From assembly GCA_958299035.1 (NCBI GenBank), contig CATQJL010000305.1:33307733-33371732 (forward strand): a DNA stretch of 64,000 nucleotides, written 5' to 3'. The first letter of the stretch is position 1. Every line of letters starts with the position of its first letter. The notes under the pieces are model-generated. The model was not told the DNA's origin and did no database searches. It was given only the letters and a program-made list of their open reading frames with translations. Positions 23,315-33,477 of this stretch are shown here, one piece after another. The position numbers were made by a program, and so were the translations under genes. This DNA is from Cylicocyclus nassatus. Lineage: Eukaryota > Nematoda > Chromadorea > Rhabditida > Strongylidae.

Positions 23315-23449
23315 GGAACTGAGAATGAATTATACTTACTAAGGAATGCCTATATATAGTGCACACAACTATATCACATATCATAAACAACAGATCAACA
23401 TATTCGTTCATTCTTCTCGAGCATTGGTTTCTTGTGCGGCTGCACAACA
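23251..23449 (-). repeat. 5' LTR of the gag-only element
   Basis: Direct copy of 21547-21745, with the same TGTTGTG and CACAACA ends. Confidence 0.9.
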
Positions 23450-24492
23450 ATAGCTTTACATACCTTTGTTGTATCCAATCTCTACCTTAGTTGTATCTAC
23501 TTAGCTTCTTTACTGCTGAATACCAGTGAGGTTTTTAATCAACTTTACTTCCTTATCTACGGAAAAAGAGCAAAACATTGTAAATTTTTACAATGTTTTG
23601 CTCTTTTTTCTTTGTTTTTTACCATATTTTGCACAGGTTTGTTTCTCATGCACTTTGAAGATGTAGTTCTGCATAGATCATAATGTCACTACTGCCCTCG
23701 ATTTCAGGCTTCCTTTAATCGCAAGGTCCGGCTGCAAAGCCTCCTCGAAAACAGCATATTGTCCCAAAATCATTGTTTATCGAAGTGCAACAAATAGCTT
23801 TCCGGTTAAATTTTCTATTGTTTTTGCATCTACAATCTTGAAAAAGCAAAAAGCAAACCGTGTTGCACTAATACATTCCATACTACCATCGTGCAACATG
23901 CTATCACTACTACTACTTACTCAATTCCAATATTTTCGTCCAAAGTCTGTTGCTAGTTCTGTTACTCCGTTTATTCTACACACACCCAAATGTGATGAAT
24001 TCTCATCTCACTTGAACTACTACTCCCTTTCCCAAATCTTTAGATATTCCGCTGCAAAAGCTTATTCTAAATCTAATTTGAGCCCATCATCTGCCTGAAA
24101 ATGGTGAGTTCTCATTATATTTGGAAACAGTCACTCAGTGAATCTTGCACTTGTGAAGAAACTTTTAAGATTCCTCAATATTGCAGTTTCTCACTGGCGG
24201 AATACCGTTCCGAAATTCTTGGAGTTTACTTTTTCATGCACATGTAATTGTTACAACTGACAAACATCCCATTAAGATCGGATCATATAGAATTTGTGTT
24301 TTGTATGATGAGGAGTACAAGTAAAATCTGCATTTACCTCTGAGATAAATGTTAATAAATGTTGACGACGAATGCTTCTTGTGCCAGTCCAAACCTGACA
24401 CTGATTTCAGAAGGTTGACTGCACAGAATGTGAGAAGACATGCATTAACACCATCGCTACTATGAAGTCTGATAAGCGAAACATCCATCGAA
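23450..24492. other. No gene recognised; contains a perfect 22-bp hairpin
   Basis: A/T-rich DNA without a convincing exon. The hairpin at 23563-23608 is listed separately. Confidence 0.35.
23563..23608. other. Perfect 22-bp stem-loop
   Basis: AAAAAGAGCAAAACATTGTA (23563 on) is matched exactly by its complement ending at 23608, with a 2-base loop. The A and T runs at the base give a terminator- or hairpin-RNA-like shape, but no transcript evidence is available. It could also be the rest of a palindromic insertion. Confidence 0.6.
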
Positions 24493-24657
24493 GGGAACGA
24501 CGATAGGTTGCCGACAACGGTTGCCGAGGTTGCCGAGGTTGTAGTGCTCAGAGGCGGCTTAGAGAGCGGCGACACGTGGAGGCTACCATGAGGTCCTACA
24601 ACGACCGACAACGCCGGCAACCTCGGCAATCGCTGCCAGCATCCTATGGCCGTTCCC
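24493..24657. repeat. Foldback element rich in GGTTGCCGA
   Basis: GGGAACG and CGTTCCC mark the ends, and the arms are built of GGTTGCCGAGG/CCTCGGCAACC. A related copy with TACCATGAGGTCCT-like centre (AGCATGAGGTCCTGCAAC) lies at 37791-38020. It supplies the first residues of an open frame that runs into the transposase remnant. Confidence 0.7.
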
Positions 24658-25940
24658 GAAGAAAACTTCCATATGGTCAGCGAGCCGAAATCATCATAAA
24701 CAAGGTCTACGTCTTCTTTAACGACTTCAAAGAAAGAACTGGAAAAAAGGTGAGCATACTCACTTCTGAGGTTGCCAAATTACATCGTTAGCCTATAGAA
24801 TAGCACAATCTACGCTAACTCGGATAGTACATGCGGGAAAAATTGGTAATCGGCCGCAAAGTCGCAGAAGAAAATGAGCCACACCAAGTATGTTTGCTGC
24901 AACTCTCAGAAACCACGGACAATATGGGAAAACGCAGTCCAAGAAGCAATACACAGCAAGTTGCGCGATGATGAGGATATTACCTTAACGGAACGTTAAA
25001 AGCTGCATCAATCCTCGCAGAAAGAGTTCGATCTTTCTCGCATGACACTATATCGTCTAGCCAGCGACCTACGATTCTCCTTCAAAAAAGGAACACAGAA
25101 ATCTATCTTCAAAAAGGAGGATCCTATCGCAAAACGGAAAAGGTATCTGCAGTCCATCGCAGCAGCCAGAGGGATTGATGAGTGTCTAGTCTATACTAAT
25201 GAAACTTGAGTGTTCGCAGAAATCACCAAGAGCAAGGGATAGAACGATGTTAGCCCCATTTCCATCACGCTCCATAATCGCTAAATACTCCTGCGGTAAC
25301 TCAGCTGGCAAGAACAGAAAGATGCGGGCGCTGTAGTGACTGGAGTTACAGTAACTAGAGGGGAAGAAGGAGTAGTGCTAGGATGCACGAAAGTGTTTAT
25401 CAGTGGAAAGGACACAGCGATAGTGATTATCACAAAGACATGGATCATCTAGCTTTTGAAGAGGGTTAGAGGATAGCGCTCCTCTAATGGTACGGTATGC
25501 TAATGGAGGCAAGTGATTTGATCATGTAATGTTCCGCATTATTCGAGGCGCGTGAAAGAGTTGCCAACTCGTTCGTCCACCAAGGCTTAGAATTTGCATG
25601 TTGGATACTGAATAATATTTAACTCAAAAAGGTGTCAACGTAAGAGCAGATGCAAAGAAGGCAGAGCTACTAGCTGGTATTCAACAATCTCCAGCAAAAA
25701 TTGAAATTAAAGGCTCCATACTTTAGTTGGACTTCTTTTATGAAACAAAGAAGGAAGATCGGCTTTGCTCGCATATGCTGCTGAGGGCATTTGCAAAAGA
25801 CCACAGTGTAAAGGTCACAAGGATGCCTCCCTTCCACTGTATTTTCAATCCAATTAAATTGCTTCGGGGTCGTTTCAAAACACATTTGACGAATGTGGGA
25901 AAATATCGGGTAAGGTCGACGTGCTATCCACAGTATAGAT
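24658..25940 (+). pseudogene. IS630/Tc1-like transposase remnant
   Basis: The similarity starts with RAEIIINKVYVFFNDFKERT, an N-terminal block of an eukaryotic DDE transposase family. Fragments follow in several frames: FDLSRMTLYRLASDL-like helix-turn-helix sequence near 25030, NSFVHQGLEFACW near 25570, and MPPFHCIFNPIKLLRGRFKT near 25825-25885. The last corresponds to the LPPYHCELNPIE(L) box with its catalytic Glu, replaced here by Lys. Multiple stops and frame changes show an old dead copy. Terminal repeats were not found. Confidence 0.7.
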
Positions 25941-26517
25941 GACAATGGAGAGGGTCTATTTAGGTGAAGAGTCGAACTTTGAATTGGATGGAAACCCTGC
26001 CTTCTTCGTTTACTAGATACGGTTTCGGAAAGTGGAGGCGCTAGAAGACCAAGGAAGGGAAAAGGAAGTACTAGATAGCGGACGAACTTAAAGTCGAAAA
26101 AGTCAGGATGACGAAGGATTTTTCTTTTCACTCCTTTGAAGTTTATTCATTTAAAGATCTCTCTATTTCAGATTCAGAAGATGAGTACATGATCACAAGC
26201 AAAAGTAGAAGGAATAGAAACATGTTGAGAGGAAGTGAAGATTGAAAAACGTGACGAAAAATGAATGGGAAAGAATGAAAAGGGAAAGAGGGAAATCCGT
26301 TGCTTCCCTTAGACGGATAAAATACGATTGGAAAGCCCTACCCCAACTCAACAAGGAGGGAGGGCTTGAACTAGTAAAATTAAAAAAACGCCCAGCAATC
26401 ATAATTGACCGCATCGCTCCAATTTGGCCGAACAAAGGCGACGATGACGAAATCGCACATCTGCAAATCACACGTTGGAAAAATGATATTCATGTTGGTG
26501 CATCATAGGCGCCTTAC
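25941..26517. other. No gene recognised
   Basis: A plus-strand open frame of 88 codons (26242-26508) is rich in Lys and Arg and has no recognisable motif. The rest looks non-coding. Confidence 0.3.
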
Positions 26518-26521
26518 TTAA

Positions 26522-27103
26522 AGGCAGTGTCAGGCAAAATTTCGATTTTGAGATTTTGTGCTTATACGGGCCTATTCGCCATGCTGAATCCGAAAATCCA
26601 CATTGGAAAGCGCGAAAACGGCGAAAAAGGGCTCTAATAAGGAGGGAAATCAGCAGGTGGGCGGAGCTTTCCCCAGTGCGATTTCACGCTCCCAGCTCCT
26701 GAAGCGATTTTCTCGATTCCGCTTGCCGTTCTAACATCTCTACTGGGCAAGTGCAAATGATTGACTTAAAACCGGAAGCGAGAAGGGTTGAGCCAGACTT
26801 CGCGGCGAAGCGGCGTACGCGGCGTACGCAGCCTACGCTCGGTATATTTCATCATAGGAGCATACGCGGCGTATGCTGCGTACGTCGCGTACGCCGCGCA
26901 GTCTGGCCCAACCCGAAGGTCGCTCCGGAAACCGGGAACGTGAATTCGCAGTGGGGAGGACCCCACCCACCTGCTCATTTCCCTCCTGTGTTAGAGCCGT
27001 TTTTCGCCATTTTCGCGCTCTACAATGTGCAGTTTCGGATTCAGCGTAGCGAATAGACCCAATTAATCACAAAATCTCACGAGTTTTTGCCCGGACACTG
27101 CCT
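26522..27103. mobile_element. TTAA-flanked foldback element, 582 bp
   Basis: The ends AGGCAGTGTC and GGACACTGCCT are inverted, and TTAA is present on both sides (26518-26521, 27104-27107), the target preferred by piggyBac-type transposases. The arms match for about 240 bp (GGAGGGAAATCAGCAGGTGG against its partner near 26980). The centre holds repeated GCGGCGTACGC in both orientations. No coding region is seen. Confidence 0.85.
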
Positions 27104-27107
27104 TTAA

Positions 27108-27321
27108 TCCTCTTGACCCTCAATCCACTTGATCCACTTGATCCGCTTTGTGCAAAACGCCACACACAACAGTTTATCATCTGGCGCCGCTGGGTAAGAA
27201 GAAACTTTGTATGGTTATGCAACTTCGTTGTACACGACGCCAAATGACAAATTATTGACGCGCATTTTGCATGAAGCGGATCAAGCGGATCAAGTGGATT
27301 AAGAGGATCAACAGGATTAAG
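27108..27321. repeat. Foldback element built on GATCCACTTGATCC
   Basis: TCCTCTTGACCCTCAATCCA at the left is matched inverted by TGGATTAAGAGGATCAACAG at the right. The arms are about 55 bp and contain tandem GATCCACTT / GATCCGCTT units. It abuts the TTAA element directly. Confidence 0.7.
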
Positions 27322-28654
27322 TATGGTGGGTGCCATAATGTACGATTTGTACGCAGCCGGATTTGTGCAGCATTCTTGGAGAGCATATATATGGAGCAAC
27401 CAGATTCGTAAATTACGTCAGAAATTACGACGTAAGGAACAACCGCAATGATTTTTGCCTGTGGATACAGGCGCGTGTCAGAATTGTCGTGTTTGCTTCT
27501 AGAAACGCCATAGCAAATTTAGCACTTTTGTCTGTGACGTCATCAACAGCAAAACACTCGCAGCCAATCGATGCATGCATTACAAAATTCTTCAAAGTCC
27601 ATGAGCGGAAAACTCCATTATAAAGTGATTATGCTTGCAAAAATGTGAAGTCCAAATTAATTTTAGTAGGAATGAAAATTACGGGAGAGAAAGTAAACAA
27701 ATAACAGGAAAGGTTTGATATGAAGTGTATAAAGAGAGGAAGAGCAAATTACCAAGGCCAAGCACGGACACATTGAATTCAGTAAAACATTAAATTATTG
27801 GAGACACCTGTGAACAAAAAACTCGTAAACAAGGAAACCCCCCCCGCTCCTGGAGAAGCTTGTCCAACGAGTTGCAAAGAGTCTAAAACATCAAAATTAT
27901 ATCTTTAAAGACAGTGGATCGGCAAAATCAAACAACTCAGGATCTCAATGCGGTAGGTTCCTTATCGCCCTAGTATGAAAACACTGCAATCCCGGTTGCA
28001 CAGCATGCTCTCCCTGCCGAGAAAATCGCTCTCAAACTTGCACGCGCAGGCCAATCTTACACGTATCTGGACGAGTTGGCAATTTCCTTCTCACCATTGG
28101 AGGCTGCCCGCCGCAACGTAACCACTGGATCCTGCAACGATTTAGGCCTTGCTCCACTCGTCCAATTCCAAAGGGGCATTGAAAAACGCTTATTTTTGCC
28201 GTTTTCACGCTTTCGGAAGTGGATTTTTGGGATCAGCGTATTGAATAAGCTCAGGTAAGCGCAAATTTGACTAGTTTAAGTTTCGCCGAGCCACTGCCTT
28301 TGATATTAAAAAAAACGATTTCCACTGTTTTTTCGCTAGGGGGTGGGAATAATTTAATGTGCGCACGCCCGAAACATAAGCATAAGCTGAAAACGTCATT
28401 CTGGTAGATAACAGCATACATACAATAACAGTGAGCATGCGTCTGACTGTGAGTGTGCCTGATAAACATCAGGTTTCGCGCTCAAAGTGTAATCCTCTTC
28501 TCTCACGGCACGCGCGTTACCTCATCCGCTGGTTACCCAGGAATCGATGATGGCTGGTATGCCCTATAAGTCAAAGGAAGAAATCATAATCGAGTATTAT
28601 AAAGAGGGGAGAGGTTTGCAGTTAGTTTCTCAGACTCTTTCTTGTGATAGAGTA
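27322..28654. other. No gene recognised; one worn element end
   Basis: At 28200-28300 the sequence CACGCTTTCGGAAG through GAGCCACTGCCTTTGATATT resembles the right arm of the TTAA element at 26522-27103. No exon-like block is convincing. Confidence 0.35.
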
Positions 28655-28826
28655 TTTTTTGATTCAACTGGATTGACCGTTGGAAAGCAGGGCTTTGTGC
28701 CTAACTATGCTCGCTCGCGCCCGCGACGCAGCCTGCGTCTCTCTCAGGCGCGTGCTTTTTGATCATCCCCCTTCAAGTAGGTCACTAAGCCCCGCCTTCC
28801 AGCCACTAATACACTTGAATCAAAGG
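28655..28826. repeat. Second copy of the CCTTTGATTCAA small inverted-repeat element
   Basis: TTGATTCAACTGGATT and AATACACTTGAATCAAAGG are the ends. GTTGGAAAGCAGGGCTTTG and AAGCCCCGCCTTCCAGCCAC correspond to the arms of 10612-10772. Confidence 0.7.
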
Positions 28827-28974
28827 GTCCCGCATTATAACTTCGTTTTGCACAGCGATTGGATGAAACGCTATGTTCCCAGTCGCTCACTTCTACTGTT
28901 CGGATTTCTGCGTAGGACCACACGCTAACATACAATCGTAGCTATCGTGTGGATCAGGACTCGGCACAGCCGAC

Positions 28975-29283
28975 ACCGAGACAAGCTGAATATCGTTTTT
29001 AGGACGGAAAGCAAAGGGGATATCGTTTTTCCGGGATCCGGGGCGGAGAGGAGCCGCAAGAATGCGACGACATGCCACCGGCATGCTGTCCATCAAACAA
29101 ACAAAGGCGTTGTTTTCAGCCAAAACGCAATAGTTTGACACCAAATTTGGTGTGTGCATGCGCGTTGGAGGACCCGAACTATGGCCCAAAAGTTTATGAA
29201 AACTTATGTGAATGAAAGCTTGCTGAACTTTTCTCTAAATTAGCTGGCACCGTGCCAGCTGGGTGCCAGCTGAGCTGGCACCG
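28975..29283. repeat. Copy of the GGATATCGTTT dispersed repeat with hairpin array
   Basis: AATATCGTTTTTAGGACGGA and GGGGATATCGTTTTTCCGG are spaced as at 14167. AAGGCGTTGTTTTCAGCC follows near 29103. The copy ends in the array at 29242-29283. Confidence 0.6.
29242..29283. repeat. Hairpin array S-S'-S'-S built on GCTGGCAC
   Basis: The units read GCTGGCAC, GTGCCAGC, GTGCCAGC and GCTGGCAC, with C, TGG and TGA as spacers. Unit order and two of the spacers (TGG..., TGA) match the array at 14541-14581, although the stem differs. Confidence 0.75.
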
Positions 29284-29648
29284 ACATTTTGCTGACATAA
29301 GTCTTCATAGTCTTTTACACAAAATGTATCTACACCGTAAAAGTTTACATATAGAGAAGAAACTGTGAAATCCATGCATGAAACCTGTTACATACTTTTA
29401 CATAGTGTAGAATTAATGACGGGTTTTGAAAACAGGTCAAGGGGGACTTCGTACGAAGTTGAACGAGACTTCGTTTTGAAATTTTCCTGGTGCCAGCTCG
29501 TGCCGAGAACTGGTGTGGATTGTGAAACACTTTCAGGGAAGCTATAGAATTGGGCCAGACTGCGCGGCGTACGCAGTGTACCCAGTTCTTATGCAGCTCC
29601 TGTTTTTCATCAGTTACACATTAGGGCAGAGCAGGGCAGCACTGCACA

Positions 29649-29720
29649 TGTTATAGACTCAATCTTATATATAAAGCTGAATGTATGTTTGTCTGTCTGT
29701 CTGTATGTCTGTATGTACGT
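29649..29720 (+). mobile_element. 5' end of a Helitron/DINE-like element
   Basis: TCAATCTTATATATAAAGCT followed by a run of TGTC/TGTA units is typical of Helitron-related 5' ends. The same transition (AGCTGA then TGTCTGT repeats) occurs at 52170. It is cut after about 70 bp by the TACAATACC foldback half. Confidence 0.5.
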
Positions 29721-29765
29721 ACAATACCGCTCACAAAATATATAACAAAATATCCGTGAATATCG
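29720..29765. repeat. Left half of the TACAATACCGCTCAC foldback
   Basis: TACAATACCGCTCACAAAAT matches the left arm of the complete elements at 30427-30605 and 32413-32546. It stops abruptly where duplicated repeat copy A begins. Confidence 0.65.
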
Positions 29766-30059
29766 CCTCTTTCTCACCCCTCATTTTTCCCCTCTCTTTA
29801 TTTCTGCAGCGCGTGTGATAGCTAGTTACCCACGACCATCTGGACCTGGTTAGGGAGCTGAAAACGGCTAGAAAGGGGGTAAATTGGGCTAGAAAAACGC
29901 GATTTTCGCTTATATTTTCTTAATTTTTCTTATTTTCTTCAATTCGATTGTGATGTGGGGTATAAAGTGGGCGGAGCTTGCTTGGAGGAGTCTCAGCTGC
30001 ATAGAAGCACTGGAAATGAGCTTATTATGGAGTTTTTCGAAATTTTCGCTTAGTTTTTC

Positions 30060-30395
30060 GTTAATTCTACCGATTTCCGAAATTTCGAAACCGTCAGAAT
30101 ATCGATTTTATCGATTTTGTCAGTTTTCGGGATTTCGCAATCTCCAGGAAATCGATTTTATGGATTTTGCCGATTTTTGGAATATTGATTTTTGTCAATT
30201 CTCGGGATTTCGCAACCTTCAAAATATCGATTTTTGTCAATTTTCGGTATTTCGAAACCGTCAGAATATCGATTTTATCGATTTTTGTCGATTTTCGGGA
30301 TTTCACAGCTCTCAGAATACCGATTCTATCGATTTTTGAGGATTTGGTGGTTCATTAATCTCCAAAATATCGATTTTTCGCTTTTCAGCTGTGAA
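30060..30395. repeat. Minisatellite in copy A
   Basis: Units of about 45-60 bp built on AATATCGATTTT(A/G)TC...TTTTCGGGATTTC recur about six times with variation. Several open frames across it are only translations of the repeat. Confidence 0.75.
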
Positions 30396-30426
30396 CTGTA
30401 AGCCCCGCCCACTTATGATATTGCTA

Positions 30427-30605
30427 TACAATACCGCTCACAAAATATGCAAAATATCCGTGAATATCGCAAAATTCCGAAAATTCCGCGAAATTCCTGG
30501 AATTTCGCGACTTCGCGAAATTCCGGAAAGTTCGCGGAATTTTCGGAATTTCCGGAATTTCGCGACATTCACGGAAATTTTGCACATTCTGTGAGCGGTA
30601 TTGTA
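30427..30605. repeat. Foldback element TACAATACCGCTCAC, 179 bp
   Basis: TACAATACCGCTCACAAAAT is mirrored by its complement ending at 30605. The interior consists of short AATTCCG/CGGAATT motifs in both directions. Confidence 0.75.
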
Positions 30606-30953
30606 CTCGACGTGCTAACAACATTTCTTACATGTTTTGCTGCTAGTGACACATTGTAGGATAGAATATCTGCCAACACGACTTTCGAATTTGAAAGACA
30701 ATTTATGAGAAAGCGATTTTGTAACATCATAATCTAACGAACAATTCAAATAAAGATCTGTGCTAAGCATGGTCCGATAGAGGTGTCCACAAAGTTTTGA
30801 ACTCACAAAAATTTGCGAACAATTTCCGCAACAGGTAAGCGAAATGTGCAGGCGAAGTTGCGATCTTGATTGGTTTAGCTACTTCTATCTCACTTTAGCT
30901 TTACTGTAAGACTCTCTAATGCAAAATAAATAGGACTTTCGTAAAGATCGGGA

Positions 30954-31678
30954 CCAAAAACCACTATGAGTGAAGTTTACGGTCAATCCGAGAACCTCAA
31001 TATTTTGACCAAATCCTGCGCCGAGGCCAAGAGTGAGGAGCGAGAGGCCAAGAGCGCGCTATATCAGTGTGTATTGCTTCTAAGAAGCTGGAAGAAATAT
31101 GAGGTGTATAGGTATGAGAGAGTGTCTAACATGATTTTTTGGGGAATTACGGAGCAACTTTGGGAGAGCCGAATTTACGGCCTGAGCATGCATGTTGGGA
31201 GGCTAATAACTCTGCGAATATTACAGATATGAGGCTGAAGTTTGTTTCGTTGGGCGGATCTCTAAAAATATGATTTTTAGAGAGAAGGTCGTAGAATAAC
31301 AAGTTTCCAATAAAAGTGCCTAATTGACAGCTGAACTTGGGAAATCTGTCAAAAGTCGAATTTGCACCCTTATATCTCCGCAAGTTGTGAGGTTGGGGTA
31401 ATCTCATGTGTCATTGATATGTACTTTTGATAGCTCTATTTTTCTAGAGATAGGTCATGGCTGTAGCTTCACCGCAGGAGGCGCTATATAAAGGCGATGA
31501 TGCATATTTTGAATTTTATCGCCGTGGAGCGTAGGGATAACAGGCTGGGATAGCCATTCTTCGGTTTGAATTCGAAAGGGACAGCACATATAATTCGGAG
31601 AAAATGCAGGGGCTCCGCCTGTGGGAGCCCATCTATAAACCTTCCCGAATTTTTTTTTGGTTCAGGGTCTCGCAATTT
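30954..31678. other. Spacer between the two large repeats; no gene recognised
   Basis: An open frame of 88 codons (30966-31232) has no recognisable motif. A small palindrome CTCTAAAAATATGATTTTTAG lies near 31259. Confidence 0.35.
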
Positions 31679-32818
31679 CTCCTCTTTCTCCCCCCTCATT
31701 TTCCCCTCTCTTTATTTCTGCAGCGCGTGTGATAGCTAGTTACCCGCGACCATCTGGACCTGGTTAGGGAGCTGAAAACGGCTAGAAAGGGGGTAAATTG
31801 GGCTAGAAAAACGCGATTTTCGCTTATTTTTTCTTAATTTTTCTTATTTTCTTCAATTCGATTGTGATGTGGGGTATAAAGTGGGCGGAGCTTGCTTGGA
31901 GGAGTCTCAGCTGTATAGAAGCACTGGAAATGAGCTTATTATGGAGTTTTTCGAAATTTTCGCTTAGTTGCTCGTTAATTCTACCGATTTCCGAAATTTC
32001 GAAACCGTCAGAATATCGATTTTATCGATTTTGTCAATTTTCGGGATTTCGCAATCTCCAGGAAATCGATTTTATGGATTTTGCCGAATTTGGAATATTG
32101 ATTTTTGTCAATTCTCGGGATTTCGCAACCTTCAAAATATCGATTTTGTCAATTTTCGGTATTTCGAAACCGTCAGAATATCGATTTTATCGATTTTGTC
32201 AATTTTCGGGATTTCGCAATCTCCAGGAAATCGATTTTATGGATTTTGCCGATTTTTGGAATATTGATTTTTGTCGATTTTCGGGATTTCACAGCTCTCA
32301 GAATACCGATTCTATTAATTATTGAGGATTTGATGGTTCATTAATCTCCAAAATATCGATTTTTCGCTTTTCAGCTGTGAACTGTAAGCCCCGCCCACTT
32401 ATGATATTGCTATACAATACCGCTCACAAAATATGCAAAATATCCGTGAATATCGCAAAATTCCGAAAATTCCGCGAAATTCCTGGAATTTCGCGAAACT
32501 TCGCGACATTCACGGAAATTTTGCACATTCTGTGAGCGGTATTGTACTCGACGTGCTAACAACATTTCTTACATTGTTTTGCTGCTAGTGACACATTGTA
32601 GGATAGAATATCTGCCAACACCACTTTCGAATTTGAAAGACAATTTATGAGAAAGCGATTTTGTAACATCATAATCTAACGAACAATTCAAATAAAGATC
32701 TGTGCTAAGCATGGTCCGATAGAGGTGTCCACAAAGTTTTGAACTCACAAAAATTTGCGGACAATTTCCGCAACAGGTAAGCGAAATGTGCAGGCGAATT
32801 TGCGATCTTGATTGGTTT
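31679..32818 (+). repeat. Large direct repeat, copy B, left part
   Basis: Same content and order as copy A up to ATTGGTTT. The copy is then interrupted, and its last 70 bp resume at 36821 (TTAGCTACTTCTATCTCACT). The minisatellite here (31975-32370) has gained and lost units relative to copy A. The foldback (32413-32546) has lost about 45 bp. Confidence 0.85.
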
Positions 32819-33039
32819 TTTGGAATTGTTTCTCAGGGGTTCCGGGTTTCGGATGTTTTCGTTCTTTCATTTTTGTCTCTGCAGTCTGAGCATGCTGGGG
32901 AGTCCCGGGGAGACTGTTGGAAACTGCATGCTTTGCGCTTTCCAATGAAGTTTGGGATGCGCGGAGTCGTTGTGGGGGAGGGAAGTTATGATTTTTTGAA
33001 AATGGTGCGAACGAACTTTCGGATCAACCTAATATATTC

Positions 33040-33477
33040 ATCAATAACTTATTTATAAATAATCGAAAATAAAATAGGTAAGTTTATTTTTATTTTTATT
33101 TTATGGTAAGATATTGTTTTATTGCAAATACCTTACAAATTCTTTGATAAGAGGGCCATACCTCTTGTTCTATAAAAATAGGGGGACACCATGATGGGTG
33201 AAACCAGTGGGGATGTGGGGACATGGGGGGATACCCCCCCTGCGACTCCATGGGTCCCGTTTATTCATTTGTAAACCAAAGTTTCAAAAACTCACTAAAC
33301 ACGAATAGGGTCGGTCATGAACCCTGACAGCAGCCCTGCCAAATCATTATCTCCCGCACTTCCTAGGGTAAAGACCTGCCGACTAGGAAGTTATTTAAGT
33401 GGTCTCGAAAAACTACGTCTTGCAATGCTGATAATTATTATGAACAATCACAATTTCATAAAAGTAAGGTTAACAAA
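33040..33477 (+). other. 5' non-coding part of the permuted Penelope element
   Basis: Begins with A/T tracts (TTTATTTTTATTTTTATTTT), then a G-rich run with GGGGGACACC and GGGGATGTGGGGACATGGGG, then the leader to the ATG at 33478. No further ORF. Confidence 0.45.

Larger units (their letters stand above)
21547..23449 (-). mobile_element. Small LTR retroelement carrying gag only
   Basis: Two 199-bp direct repeats (21547-21745 and 23251-23449) bound 1505 bp of internal DNA. Read on the minus strand, a TGGCGATCAG-type primer-binding candidate lies just inside the right repeat, gag sequence follows, and a purine tract abuts the left repeat. No protease, reverse transcriptase or integrase motif is visible, so the copy depends on proteins made elsewhere. 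Clear target-site duplications are absent: the outer flanks are CTAAC on the left and ATAGC on the right. Confidence 0.85.
29766..30953 (+). repeat. Large direct repeat, copy A (uninterrupted)
   Basis: From CCTCTTTCTC to GGACTTTCGTAAAG this 1.19-kb block is repeated at 31679-32818 and then 36821-36891. Inside are the CTGCAGCGCGTGTGATAGCT stretch, a pair of inverted GTGGGCGGAGCTT/AAGCCCCGCCCAC motifs (29965, 30400), a minisatellite and a foldback. Differences from copy B are few, so the duplication is young. Copy A lacks the retroelement found in copy B and serves as the empty site. Confidence 0.85.

Noticed and set aside
29950..30401. Several long open frames on both strands
   Set aside because: They are translations of the ATCGATTTT minisatellite (repeated Phe-Gly-Ile-Ser pattern), repeated again in copy B.
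31531..31546. GTAGGGATAACAGGCT, identical to a conserved large-subunit rRNA core and close to a homing-endonuclease site
   Set aside because: Only about 16 bases match; the sequence on either side shows no rRNA similarity, so it is coincidence.
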